22,205 bases of DNA from RGIG5612 sp963591145 (GCA_963591145.1 CAVARE010000077.1:1-22205); one strand, 5' to 3'. Shown: positions 16,191 through 22,034, counted from the stretch's first letter. The notes: generated by a model from the sequence alone, not told the origin. A program made the numbers and translations.

Positions 16191-17408
16191 TCAAATTCCT
16201 GTGAGGTCTTTTATCTTTTCTTTGTCGATGTAATCCGGCACTGCCTGGTTAAGTTTCAACACTGCATCGCCCAGTCCTGCCATGCCCGCATTATCCAGTT
16301 CGAACAGCGGTGCAAATACCGGCTTGGTAAGATATGCCACCTGCCGCTTGTACGGGAAGTTGTCCCTAAGGCAGGCTGCCACATATCCCGCATTCAAAAA
16401 TCCCACTCCAAATGAACGCTGAGCCTTGCGGCCTGTGAGTCTCAATGTCTCGTGTGCCGCCCTGATTGCCTCGGAGCTGGACGGGTTGTCCTGAGGGAAT
16501 CCTAGGTCATCCATTGTCAATCCCGTTTCACCTGCAAACAGTGATGCGAACATCTTCAGCTGTTCCAGGTGTGGTGTTGCGGACTGCTGGTTAAACTGTC
16601 CGACGTTCGGGTGGTTTCCGTCTTCGTCGTTTGTGATCGTGAGCATCGACGATATTGAAGATCTCCACTTATCCATCTCGAGGTCTGAGCTTATACCAAT
16701 GGCATACTTCTGAGGGAATGAATAAAACTCCGCTGTTATCTCCGACCTTTTAATGGTTCTGATGGCGCTCTTCTGTAGAGCCATGCACGCCCTGCTTATA
16801 CGGCTGTGGCCAAACGGTCTTTTATCGTCAGGCCTGTGTATGATCGGCACAAGTAAGGTCTGGCCTGCGCCATGCCTTACTTTCTGCGTGAATTTGCCAT
16901 TTTCGTAATAGACAGTCTCGGTTGGCGTAAAGTAAGCTTCTAGAATCGGTGTATCCTTGTCGCTGTCTCTCTTGAGCACGGCATAGCCTTCTTTTAGCAG
17001 CCATGTGATAGGGTCTATTTCGCCCGTGGCATTGGCTCCGTCAATCACCTGCATTCTCGGATATCCTGTCTCATCCGGGGATATGTAGATAAAGCTGCAT
17101 GAGTTGATGCATGCGCTCAGTACGGCGGAATCCGTCAGAATGTCCATGTTGTTCAGCTGAAATATCTCATTCATTCCCAGATTATCATCCCTGAACTCCC
17201 TGAACTGAATCCTGTCCGCCAGACAGTCAACGGCCTTGGTGCACCATCCCAGTACCTCGGTAAGCCACCTGAGCTCATCCGGTGTGGATATTCCCAAATC
17301 CTCAGTGTGATGCTTCATCTCGTAATATCTGTATCTCGTCAGCGTTCTTGAACGTTTGACTGCCAGCTTTCTTCTGAGGGCAGCCGGGCCCTTCAGTGTT
17401 TCTGCCAT
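16191..17408 (-). CDS. Portal protein (SPP1 gp6-like)
   Basis: ATG at 17408 has a GGGAGG SD six bases upstream. The 405-residue protein has portal-type features: a C-terminal helix region SLFAGETGLTMDDLGFPQDN followed by SSSEAIRAAHETLRLTGRKA, which is the conserved clip/stem part of SPP1-type portals, and an N-terminal wing. Portals form a dodecameric ring at one head vertex through which DNA is pumped and to which connector proteins bind. It is shorter than SPP1 gp6 (about 500 aa), as in many small Bacillota phages. It follows the small terminase by 61 nt. Confidence 0.85.
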   Translation of the reverse strand: MAETLKGPAALRRKLAVKRSRTLTRYRYYEMKHHTEDLGISTPDELRWLTEVLGWCTKAVDCLADRIQFREFRDDNLGMNEIFQLNNMDILTDSAVLSACINSCSFIYISPDETGYPRMQVIDGANATGEIDPITWLLKEGYAVLKRDSDKDTPILEAYFTPTETVYYENGKFTQKVRHGAGQTLLVPIIHRPDDKRPFGHSRISRACMALQKSAIRTIKRSEITAEFYSFPQKYAIGISSDLEMDKWRSSISSMLTITNDEDGNHPNVGQFNQQSATPHLEQLKMFASLFAGETGLTMDDLGFPQDNPSSSEAIRAAHETLRLTGRKAQRSFGVGFLNAGYVAACLRDNFPYKRQVAYLTKPVFAPLFELDNAGMAGLGDAVLKLNQAVPDYIDKEKIKDLTGI

Positions 17409-17469
17409 TAGAAACCTCCCATAGCTTTTATAGGTCAGCGGCCAGCTCTCTAATTACTGGTCGGTGTTA

Positions 17470-17853
17470 TCAGCTGTTTATTGCTTTTCTGCTGTTAAGC
17501 AGACTTAAGAGGTCATTTCCGTTCTGCTCTTTTTTAGCCTGGATAAATGCCTCTTCGTTTATCTTCTTAAGACCTGCAGGTGTTAAGCCCAGTTCCCGCC
17601 AGTATGTCAGGGCTGTCTTGTTCATCTCGTCCCACATGACATATGCAGGATTCTTAACACGGTTAGTGAAGCCTCCCTTGTTGGTCTGCTCCACTACCAG
17701 GTCTTCATTTTCGTCATTGAGGATTGCTTCCGCCTCGTCCCTCTTCTCGAGGATGGTGGCCAGCGTATCGATTGCGTAATCAAAGTATTTTTTATATGTG
17801 CCCGCGTCCATGCAGGCTTTTTTTATCTTCGTTTTCCATTGCCTTTTTTGCAT
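17470..17853 (-). CDS. terS: Terminase small subunit, P27 family
   Basis: I use ATG at 17853 (AGGCGGATC directly upstream) instead of a TTG seven codons earlier. The 127-aa product has a basic helical N-terminus (MQKRQWKTKIKKACMDAGTY) that probably carries the DNA-binding part, an oligomerising middle, and the P27-family tail: NKGGFTNRVKNPAYVMWDEM followed by YWRELGLTPAGLKKI. The KNP and GLTP motifs are typical of that family. Small terminases form rings that recognise the packaging site and hand the DNA to the large subunit. Unusually, the next gene is the portal rather than the large terminase. Confidence 0.8.
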   Translation of the reverse strand: MQKRQWKTKIKKACMDAGTYKKYFDYAIDTLATILEKRDEAEAILNDENEDLVVEQTNKGGFTNRVKNPAYVMWDEMNKTALTYWRELGLTPAGLKKINEEAFIQAKKEQNGNDLLSLLNSRKAINS

Positions 17854-17985
17854 GATCCGCCTTTTTTTGTGCAAATTGCGTCAAAATGCGTCAGCTTTTT
17901 CTTCACGTGCGCGCGATAATGGAAAATTCGGGGCTTACCCCCCTTTTATCAAAAATGTTCCGCGCGAAAATTCGTGCAGTACGGC

Positions 17986-18022
17986 GGCTGGATGTCCCAG
18001 CCCGTGGGGGCAGGGTCCCCAC
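17986..18022. repeat. Two adjacent GC-rich hairpins
   Basis: GGCTGG (17986-17991) pairs with CCAGCC (17997-18002), and GTGGGG (18004-18009) pairs with CCCCAC (18017-18022). They sit side by side in the non-coding packaging-side region. Possible cosN neighbourhood, or terminator-like structures without T-tracts. Confidence 0.4.
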
Positions 18023-18198
18023 CCCCCTATGCCTGGTAGGCTAACGTTTCGGCGGCCGCGGCTGCCTTGTTGGGGTCAGTTGGTTTCCTGCCTTTTTCTC
18101 CACAGTTCTCGCAGCACCTCAATCTGCTTTTATTTTTTTTATTTTTTCTGTCGCTTCAGCTCTTCCTTGTGTCTTGCCTGCGCTCGATCAAGCTGCTT

Positions 18199-18263
18199 AA
18201 GACTTGTTCAAGACTTGCTTAAGTTAGGCAAGCTTTGATCCAGCCTTGATCCAGCTTTGATAA
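18199..18263. repeat. Phased 11-bp repeat array (candidate terminase binding site)
   Basis: Units with an exact 11-bp spacing are: AAGACTTGTTC (18199), AAGACTTGCTT (18210), a degenerate unit at 18221, AGCTTTGATCC (18231), AGCCTTGATCC (18242) and AGCTTTGATAA (18253). Two sub-families (AAGACTTG and AGCYTTGAT) are visible. The spacing is one DNA turn and is not a multiple of three, so it is not a coding repeat. It lies about 350 bp upstream of the small terminase start, like the cosB or pac repeats bound by small terminase rings. Confidence 0.55.
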
Positions 18264-18438
18264 CTGAACTTGTCTTGTTCTTTCAGTCCACGGAGGAACA
18301 GGACTCATAATGAGGTCGGTGTTTCAGACCGGGCGGTTAATCGTAGTCGTGGTTTCTGATCCGGGGTAGACAATGTTTCAGGCTGTTGCCCTGGTTCGTC
18401 TGTCCTCTTCCTTCGTGGGCTTAACCCTCCGGCGGTAT

Positions 18439-18843
18439 TTATCTGACCCCCGGCGGTATATTCTGAGGGGCGGTATCTTTTACCTGATGCCCCTGTGGGT
18501 CATATGCCGCCCAGTCATAATGCTGGGGCAGGTCATTATTCTTCGATACGGGTCCTGCCTGCATCAGCTTGAATCCGTCTGACTGCATCTTGTCCGACTT
18601 GCGTATGTTGCACCAGCGGTGCGCCAGTTGCAGGTTGGATATGTCTGACGGGTGGCCGCCCTTCTTCACCGGTATGATATGGTCTATCGAATAAGACATG
18701 GGATGCGGCGGCTTAATTGTCTTGTCCACCGGCTGACCGCATATGCCGCATATGTCCTGGGTGGCCAGAATAATCTTCTTGTTCTTCTCGAATGCGGTAC
18801 GGTGTGCGCCCTGCCTGTCGGCTCTTCTATTCGGCTGCGACAT
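18439..18843 (-). CDS. HNH endonuclease (packaging-associated)
   Basis: The 134-residue protein has CGICGQPVD (residues 33-41, first zinc Cys pair), SIDHIIPVKKGG (52-63, with the catalytic Asp-His) and NLQLAHRWCNIRKSDK (69-84, with Asn, His and the last zinc-side Cys), the full HNH zinc-finger nuclease layout. HNH enzymes of this type next to terminase genes are known to be required for cos cleavage in HK97-like phages, and this one lies upstream of the small terminase and a candidate cos region. The start at 18843 has only a weak SD; coupling with the overlapping SH3b gene probably drives it. The C-terminal 45 residues are polar and likely unstructured. Confidence 0.85.
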   Translation of the reverse strand: MSQPNRRADRQGAHRTAFEKNKKIILATQDICGICGQPVDKTIKPPHPMSYSIDHIIPVKKGGHPSDISNLQLAHRWCNIRKSDKMQSDGFKLMQAGPVSKNNDLPQHYDWAAYDPQGHQVKDTAPQNIPPGVR

Positions 18844-19114
18844 ACTCGGCTCTTATATACCCGTCCCTGATCCTGTACCATTCCTTCACGGTCTCAAGGA
18901 TCTCGACTTCTTCACCGTCTGCCAGGACTCTCTCTATCGGGGATTCCCTCTTAGGACATCTGCGAACATTAAGCGAACCGCCCCTGACTCTGCCCTTAAG
19001 GACTGCTGCCTGTTCTGCATCTGTTGTCCGTTCGGTCTCTGTCTTCTCTTCTGCTGCTCTGGCTGTCGTATTCTCTGCAGCTGCCTCAGCTGCTTCAGCT
19101 TTCTTTCTTGCCAT
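18827..19114 (-). CDS. SH3b-domain protein
   Basis: ATG at 19114 has a good SD (GAGGTGAACGAAC). Residues 1-38 are a low-complexity Ala/Glu/Lys/Thr tail with no signal peptide. Residues about 39-95 are a bacterial SH3 domain: LKGRVRGGSLNVRRCPKRES, the characteristic LNVR core, then ADGEEVEILE, WYRIRDGYIRAEYV. Bacterial SH3 domains often bind cell-wall peptides when exported; here no export signal is seen and no enzyme is attached, so it may act inside the cell or be part of the virion. Its end overlaps the HNH gene by 17 nt. Domain is sure, role unknown. Confidence 0.75.
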   Translation of the reverse strand: MARKKAEAAEAAAENTTARAAEEKTETERTTDAEQAAVLKGRVRGGSLNVRRCPKRESPIERVLADGEEVEILETVKEWYRIRDGYIRAEYVAAE

Positions 19115-19140
19115 GTTCGTTCACCTCATTTTTTTGTGCA

Positions 19141-19178
19141 ACACAAAAGGCAGCCTGTACGCTGGCTGCCCTTTGTGT
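19141..19178 (-). terminator. Strong hairpin, probable terminator after sigma-like gene
   Basis: Arms 19141-19155 and 19164-19178 match at 14 of 15 positions around an 8-nt loop; the core is GGCAGCC/GGCTGCC flanked by ACACAAA/TTTGTGT. It lies 75 nt past the sigma-like stop and 26 nt before the SH3b start. The T-tract on the minus strand is within the stem (CCTTTTGTGTT), so termination efficiency is uncertain; the near-symmetry could make it bidirectional. Confidence 0.5.
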
Positions 19179-19253
19179 CTCTAACAACTTAAATTCAAAG
19201 AAAGGAGGAACTTATGAAAAATCAATTTAGCCTGTTCTTTCGTCTATGTTATA

Positions 19254-19694
19254 TCACTTACTCTTATGGGCTTTTAAGGTACTTTCGTTTGCACGTGTAA
19301 ACTCAGCTAAGGCATATCCGTGTAGTCTGGTACAGTATCTGAGGGTATACCCCATCTGCTCTTCTATCTCTTCCCACTTCATCATCATGACATACCTGTA
19401 CCTGAGCAGCGACGCATAGGTCTCGTTGTCCAGCTTATCAATCTTTGCCGTGATCTCCCTGCGCAGGTCTATGCATCTGTCGATCTCTTCGTTAATCTCC
19501 ATCTGCATCGCCACTATCTTCGTGACAGCATCGCCTATAGGGTCAGCACTGCCACCTGATGAGCGCGGCATTCCGTCCATCTGCTTGGATGAACATCCTT
19601 CCAGCTTCGCCCTCAGGTCTTCCAGTTCCTTCTCCTTCGATGCTATCTTCAGTTCCATGTTGCGGTACTGACTCAGGTACTCTTTCGCAGTCAT
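19254..19694 (-). CDS. Sigma-70-like phage transcription regulator (DUF1492/ArpU-type)
   Basis: ATG at 19694 follows a strong GAGAGGAGAGAG SD; upstream in-frame codons up to 19742 lack one. The 146-residue product has an N-terminal coiled coil (MTAKEYLSQYRNMELKIASK, then a Glu/Lys-rich stretch) and a C-terminal sigma region 4-like helix-turn-helix: NETYASLLRYRYVMMMKWEE, then EEQMGYTLRYCTRLHGYAL at about residues 112-130. This matches the DUF1492/ArpU group of small sigma-like proteins that drive late gene expression in phages of Gram-positive bacteria. Its place directly before the packaging and structural genes fits that job. Family call is fairly sure; the promoter target is unknown. Confidence 0.75.
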   Translation of the reverse strand: MTAKEYLSQYRNMELKIASKEKELEDLRAKLEGCSSKQMDGMPRSSGGSADPIGDAVTKIVAMQMEINEEIDRCIDLRREITAKIDKLDNETYASLLRYRYVMMMKWEEIEEQMGYTLRYCTRLHGYALAEFTRANESTLKAHKSK

Positions 19695-19724
19695 CTCTCT
19701 CCTCTCATTTTCGTGGGCGGATGG

Positions 19725-19748
19725 TCGTAAAACTTTACACATTTACGA
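19725..19748. promoter_or_regulatory. Possible operator: 7-bp inverted repeat before sigma-like gene
   Basis: TCGTAAA (19725-19731) and TTTACGA (19742-19748) form a perfect inverted repeat with a 10-bp spacer in the 98-bp gap between Rep and the sigma-like regulator. The gap is AT-rich. I see only a weak -35-like ATGACA on the minus strand and no convincing -10, so I do not call a promoter. Confidence 0.3.
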
Positions 19749-19792
19749 GGCTAATAAAAATTGTCATTTCCGCTATTTTGTTCGCCTTCTTT

Positions 19793-20560
19793 TTATATAT
19801 GTATATCGTCTGCTTCCATCGCCTTTCTCTTCTTTGTCATGTATCTTGATTCCGGCTTTTTGTAGTATGTAAATCTCATGTAGCCGTATTTATTTACATA
19901 TGTCTCCGACAGTATATAGCCCTTGGGAGCCGTCGGAGGGTGTGCCTCCGAATAGTTCCTTATGGCCAATGTCGGAGTCTCCTCTGTCGGTTTTACGGCG
20001 TTTCTCGTGTTAAACCATCTGTGGCCGCCTATCTCGGGTGTCCAGTGGTTGAACAGGTAGTTAGCCAGATTCGTATAATCGGGACCGTGATCCGCGCCGT
20101 CATATGTCTCGTGTTCCCTTAACGGGCTGACTTTTACTATTGAGCCATACGGCCAGAGCTTTATGATGGTCTCTTCAGGTATCCCCTTCGTAGCCATGTG
20201 CATATGCAGTCTATGGGTGTTCTTGCCAAATCCTATATATGCAAATATAACTGCATCCGGGCAGGCTCTTTTTAGCCTTCGGATGTAGTTTCTTTCGATT
20301 CTCTTCATTTCCTTAGGGTCATGCACTTCATTGTCTGCATCCAGCGTGAGGGTGGAATACAGGCAGTCAGGAGTCATATTTGCATTGAACAGTTTGGCGT
20401 GGTTTCTCTGGCTTATGGCTCTCTTATGGGCCTGCCTTTCTTCTTCTGTCCTGAAGCGTTCTGACGGTCTCGACGTCTTAACGTCCTGGCTATCCCTTAT
20501 ATAGTAGACTTCCTGCTCACACAGGACGCCGTAGAATGTCCTCTTTTTGACCCTTTTCAT
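19793..20560 (-). CDS. HUH-motif Rep-like protein (ORF2/G2P type)
   Basis: With ATG at 20560 the protein has 255 residues. Three motifs of HUH endonucleases are in order: LYSTLTLD (67-74, motif 1), HRLHMH (116-121, the paired-His metal site) and YTNLANYLF (162-170, with candidate nucleophile Tyr162 or Tyr168). The WPYGSIVKVSPLRE segment between motifs 2 and 3 is also typical of phage and plasmid replication-associated proteins. Such proteins nick a stem-loop origin and stay bound to the 5' end. The N-terminus is very basic. The upstream leader has three hairpins including a 37-bp palindrome. I am confident of the HUH fold from the motifs; that it starts rolling-circle replication of this genome is inference, and a role in mobilisation or in regulation cannot be excluded. 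Confidence 0.75.
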   Translation of the reverse strand: MKRVKKRTFYGVLCEQEVYYIRDSQDVKTSRPSERFRTEEERQAHKRAISQRNHAKLFNANMTPDCLYSTLTLDADNEVHDPKEMKRIERNYIRRLKRACPDAVIFAYIGFGKNTHRLHMHMATKGIPEETIIKLWPYGSIVKVSPLREHETYDGADHGPDYTNLANYLFNHWTPEIGGHRWFNTRNAVKPTEETPTLAIRNYSEAHPPTAPKGYILSETYVNKYGYMRFTYYKKPESRYMTKKRKAMEADDIHI

Positions 20561-20584
20561 TTTTTTGAGCCCGCAGGCTCTCCT
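20558..20584 (-). promoter_or_regulatory. SD and start codon separated by a small hairpin
   Basis: The only good SD for the Rep gene (AGGAG at 20584-20580, within AAAGGAG) is 19 nt from the ATG at 20560, too far for ordinary use. Between them lies a GAGCC/GGCTC stem (20567-20580) with a 4-nt loop, followed by an A-run up to the ATG. Folding of this stem would bring the SD close to the start. It could make translation of the Rep protein structure-dependent. Interpretation is inference. Confidence 0.35.
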
Positions 20585-20592
20585 TTCTGAGA

Positions 20593-20608
20593 CCGGCAGC
20601 AATGCCGG
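20593..20608. repeat. Short perfect hairpin in Rep leader
   Basis: CCGGCA (20593-20598) and TGCCGG (20603-20608) pair perfectly around a 4-nt loop. Together with the palindrome at 20621-20657 and the stem at 20567-20580 it makes three consecutive hairpins ahead of the Rep start codon. Confidence 0.55.
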
Positions 20609-20620
20609 CCTCAACTGCTG

Positions 20621-20657
20621 CCATTACGGATTTTCCGTAGCGGTAAACCCGTAATGG
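20621..20657. repeat. 37-bp near-perfect palindrome upstream of the HUH Rep gene
   Basis: Arms 20621-20637 and 20641-20657 match at 15 of 17 positions, with a 3-nt loop (TAG). The outer nine base pairs (CCATTACGG/CCGTAATGG) are perfect. It lies about 60 bp upstream of the Rep start codon. HUH Rep nicking sites are usually found in such stem-loops, so this is the best single candidate for an origin hairpin; as RNA it would also be a stable leader hairpin. Confidence 0.6.
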
Positions 20658-20686
20658 TCCTTAATCCAAACTGTCCGTGATAATAT

Positions 20687-20881
20687 TCAGCCTTTCGGCG
20701 GTTGCATTCTGTAGCTGTAGTTGTCCCTACTCCTCCAGCGCTTGCAGGAATGCGTCTTGTAGGTATCCCTGTCGCAGCACTGGCATAAGCCTCTCACTAC
20801 TTTCTTAAATCTGTTGGTCTGCACAATATCTCCCCACCAATAGCAGGTCTGACACTGCCTGATCTCTTCCATTTCAAACAT
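20687..20881 (-). CDS. 64-aa cysteine-rich (zinc-ribbon-like) protein
   Basis: I choose ATG at 20881 (GGGAGAAGGAAC just upstream) over an upstream frame extension to 20902. The product MFEMEEIRQCQTCYWWGDIV... has CxxC at residues 10-13 followed by YWWGD, and then Cys residues at about 33, 35, 36 and 45. The pattern is typical of a small treble-clef or zinc-ribbon protein and resembles short phage proteins annotated only as zinc-finger-like. It sits between the two hairpin-rich gaps and just upstream of the HUH Rep gene, so a nucleic-acid-binding accessory role is plausible but inferred. Confidence 0.65.
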   Translation of the reverse strand: MFEMEEIRQCQTCYWWGDIVQTNRFKKVVRGLCQCCDRDTYKTHSCKRWRSRDNYSYRMQPPKG

Positions 20882-21001
20882 GTTCCTTCTCCCTTGTTGC
20901 AATTTGTAAGGTCGCCTATCCCTCCAACTGCCTGTTGGGGAGATAGGCAGCCTGCCGGAGTAGAAGCCGGCAAACTGCTTTTATAGATATGCAAGGTTTA
21001 T

Positions 21002-21072
21002 ATTAAGCGTCCCTGCAGCTGCATGGACAAAAGCACCGTAAAAAGCCCTTGCTGCAGGTCTGACGCATTAAT
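21002..21072. repeat. Long bulged inverted repeat (18 paired positions)
   Basis: Left arm 21002-21019 (ATTAAGCGTCCCTGCAGC) pairs with 21051-21072. The blocks ATTAA, GCGTC and CCTGCAGC all match; the right arm carries one extra T and an extra three-base bulge. The 31-nt loop (21020-21050) contains two related segments, AAAAGCACC and AAAAAGCCC. This is the longest stem in the intergenic gap. Confidence 0.6.
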
Positions 21073-21111
21073 ATCTGCTGCCTGTGGCAGCCTTTTTATA
21101 GTGGCTGCCTT

Positions 21112-21141
21112 GTACACTGGCGCGGATCCGCGGCCATGTAC
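21112..21141. repeat. Hairpin with 12-bp CGCGGATCCGCG palindrome
   Basis: GTACA and TGG on the left pair with CCA and TGTAC on the right, flanking the perfect palindrome CGCGGATCCGCG at 21121-21132, with single-base bulges at 21117 and 21133. It lies 16 nt past the stop of the 117-aa gene on the minus strand. There is no T-run after it in the minus direction, so it is not a classic terminator for that gene. Confidence 0.55.
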
Positions 21142-21156
21142 CTTATTGTGACGTCC

Positions 21157-21510
21157 TTACAAGGTGTCAGACCGTCGCAGATTCTTTCCTAATTCCTGCT
21201 GGCATTGCTCCGACGTCAGATTCGTACGAATCACTTTCGGCTCGGTGTTGCATATCGCGTCACCGTTTGCGCTGATATAGTAGCCCCTGAACTTCTGGCG
21301 TTCTTCCTGCCTGATGGCGGCTTCCCGTTCCCTTCGTTCCTGTTCTATCCGCATTGCGTTAATGCGGTCATTGAGACTTTCTATTTCCTGGTTAAGTGTC
21401 CTTATCTCCCTGTCCCACCTGTGGCTCTTTTGGATGAGCTCGTGCAGCTGCGCTTCCTTGCGATACTGCCATTTGATCTCCCTCTCCCGTTTCCTTTTAA
21501 AATTCAGCAT
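21157..21510 (-). CDS. 117-aa coiled-coil hypothetical protein
   Basis: ATG at 21510 overlaps the previous gene by 14 nt and follows a GAAGGGA SD. Residues 1-75 are a highly charged helical region (KRKRERE at the start, then ELIQKSHRWDREIRTLNQEI and a long Glu/Arg-rich run) that should form a coiled coil. Residues about 76-117 look globular (FRGYYISANGDAI, then a polar tail). It is the last gene before the hairpin-rich 20882-21156 gap. No family is recognised; a structural or accessory DNA-binding role is possible but unsupported. Confidence 0.65.
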   Translation of the reverse strand: MLNFKRKREREIKWQYRKEAQLHELIQKSHRWDREIRTLNQEIESLNDRINAMRIEQERREREAAIRQEERQKFRGYYISANGDAICNTEPKVIRTNLTSEQCQQELGKNLRRSDTL

Positions 21511-21673
21511 TCTTATGTTCCCTTCTCATCATTTCACCTGTTCCCGCCGTCTTCTCAATCCTTGCCGGGTCGTACTTCTTCCAGGTCATGCCCATGGCCG
21601 CGCCCGGATTCCGTATGCCCGCTTCCTTCATTCTGTTTTTGGCTATCGTCCGCCTGAATGTCCTCAGCCTCAT
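21497..21673 (-). CDS. 58-aa basic hypothetical protein
   Basis: ATG at 21673 is coupled to the upstream stop by a TGATG overlap and has an AAAGGAG SD about eight bases upstream, inside the preceding gene. The protein (MRLRTFRRTIAKNRMKEAG...) is strongly basic, rich in Arg, Lys and Met, with a segment AAMGMTWKKYDPARIEKTAG in the middle. It overlaps the following 117-aa gene by 14 nt. The start context and tight overlaps support it as real. A nucleic-acid-binding role would fit the charge, but that is only inference. Confidence 0.6.
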   Translation of the reverse strand: MRLRTFRRTIAKNRMKEAGIRNPGAAMGMTWKKYDPARIEKTAGTGEMMRREHKNAEF

Positions 21674-21903
21674 CAGAGTGACTCCTTTCTGATGGCTTCC
21701 AGCTCTGCCTTTGTTACCGCCCTGCCATCGTCCAGAATCTTCATTACGCGGTTTATCGTGTTCTTCTTCACGATATTCTCTACCGTGCGCAATTTCTGCA
21801 AATATGAGCTTGCACCGTCCGCGTATCCCTGTTCATAAGATTCTTTTCTGATCTCCGCCAGGCTCCACCCTGCAGGATTGATGTTGCTAAATTCTTTCTT
21901 CAT
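21673..21903 (-). CDS. 76-aa hypothetical phage protein
   Basis: I choose ATG at 21903 over an upstream in-frame ATG at 21951. It forms an ATGA overlap with the upstream stop and has AAGGGA just before it. The product (MKKEFSNINPAGWSLAEIRK...) carries a motif ESYEQGYADGASSYLQKL at about residues 21-38, which resembles the QGYxDG motif found in several small phage proteins, followed by a charged helical C-terminus. The stop shares one base with the next start (TGATG at 21675-21671). No function can be assigned. Confidence 0.65.
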   Translation of the reverse strand: MKKEFSNINPAGWSLAEIRKESYEQGYADGASSYLQKLRTVENIVKKNTINRVMKILDDGRAVTKAELEAIRKESL

Positions 21904-22019
21904 CTTCTTCCCTTTCTGTCGTGTATCGCGCATACTATCAGCATCACGCATAATATGATCACGGGGATCGTGAGGATCCCTACTGCCACATATACCAGCA
22001 TCTGCACTATTTCCGCCAT
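21900..22019 (-). CDS. 39-aa single-pass small membrane protein
   Basis: ATG at 22019 is preceded by a strong SD (AGAGGAAGGAAGCA). The product starts MAEIVQMLVYVAVGILTIPV, continues with a hydrophobic stretch ending near residue 32 (VIILCVMLIVCAI), and finishes with a basic tail (HDRKGRR). That is one transmembrane helix with a positive cytoplasmic C-terminus. Its stop overlaps the next gene's start as ATGA (21903-21900), so the two are probably translationally coupled. No family is recognised; short single-pass proteins of this kind are common and rarely annotated in phages. A holin is unlikely because no lysin lies nearby. Confidence 0.65.
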   Translation of the reverse strand: MAEIVQMLVYVAVGILTIPVIILCVMLIVCAIHDRKGRR

Positions 22020-22034
22020 TGCTTCCTTCCTCTC

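Larger units (their letters stand above)
17854..18438. other. 585-bp non-coding packaging-side region
   Basis: No minus-strand ORF with a start, SD and plausible protein is seen here; the longer plus-strand frames have no family resemblance. The region holds a phased 11-bp repeat array (18199-18263), GC-rich hairpins at 17986-18002 and 18004-18022, a 16-bp dyad at 18051-18066 with one mismatched pair (NotI-like core), and two copies of GAAAATTCG (17922-17930 and 17967-17975) each near a CGCGCG. Lying between an HNH endonuclease and the small terminase, it is the expected place for a cos site and terminase binding sites. Confidence 0.5.
20882..21156. other. Hairpin-dense non-coding gap (candidate structured RNA or replication origin)
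   Basis: No credible ORF on either strand. At least five separate inverted repeats fill the gap: 21112-21141 (containing the 12-bp palindrome CGCGGATCCGCG), 21077-21091 (GCTGCC/GGCAGC), an alternative pairing 21086-21109 (GGCAGCC/GGCTGCC), 21002-21072 (18 paired positions with T and AGA bulges around a 31-nt loop), 20953-20972 (TGCCGG/CCGGCA) and 20914-20948 (15-nt arms, 13 matches, 5-nt loop). Two HUH/zinc-type genes follow. The density is well above the rest of the window. Whether the structure acts as DNA (origin) or RNA cannot be settled from one sequence. Confidence 0.55.

Noticed and set aside
18027..18165. Minus-strand frame containing CCENCGEKGRKPTDPNK in the packaging-side gap
   Set aside because: The segment GRKPTDPNK looks like a P27 small terminase N-terminus, but there is no ATG or SD, and the frame stops before the real terminase. 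At most a remnant.
21077..21097. GCTGCC hairpin followed by TTTTT on the plus strand as a terminator
   Set aside because: No plus-strand gene lies upstream of it, and on the minus strand there is no T-tract; I treat it as part of the hairpin-rich gap.
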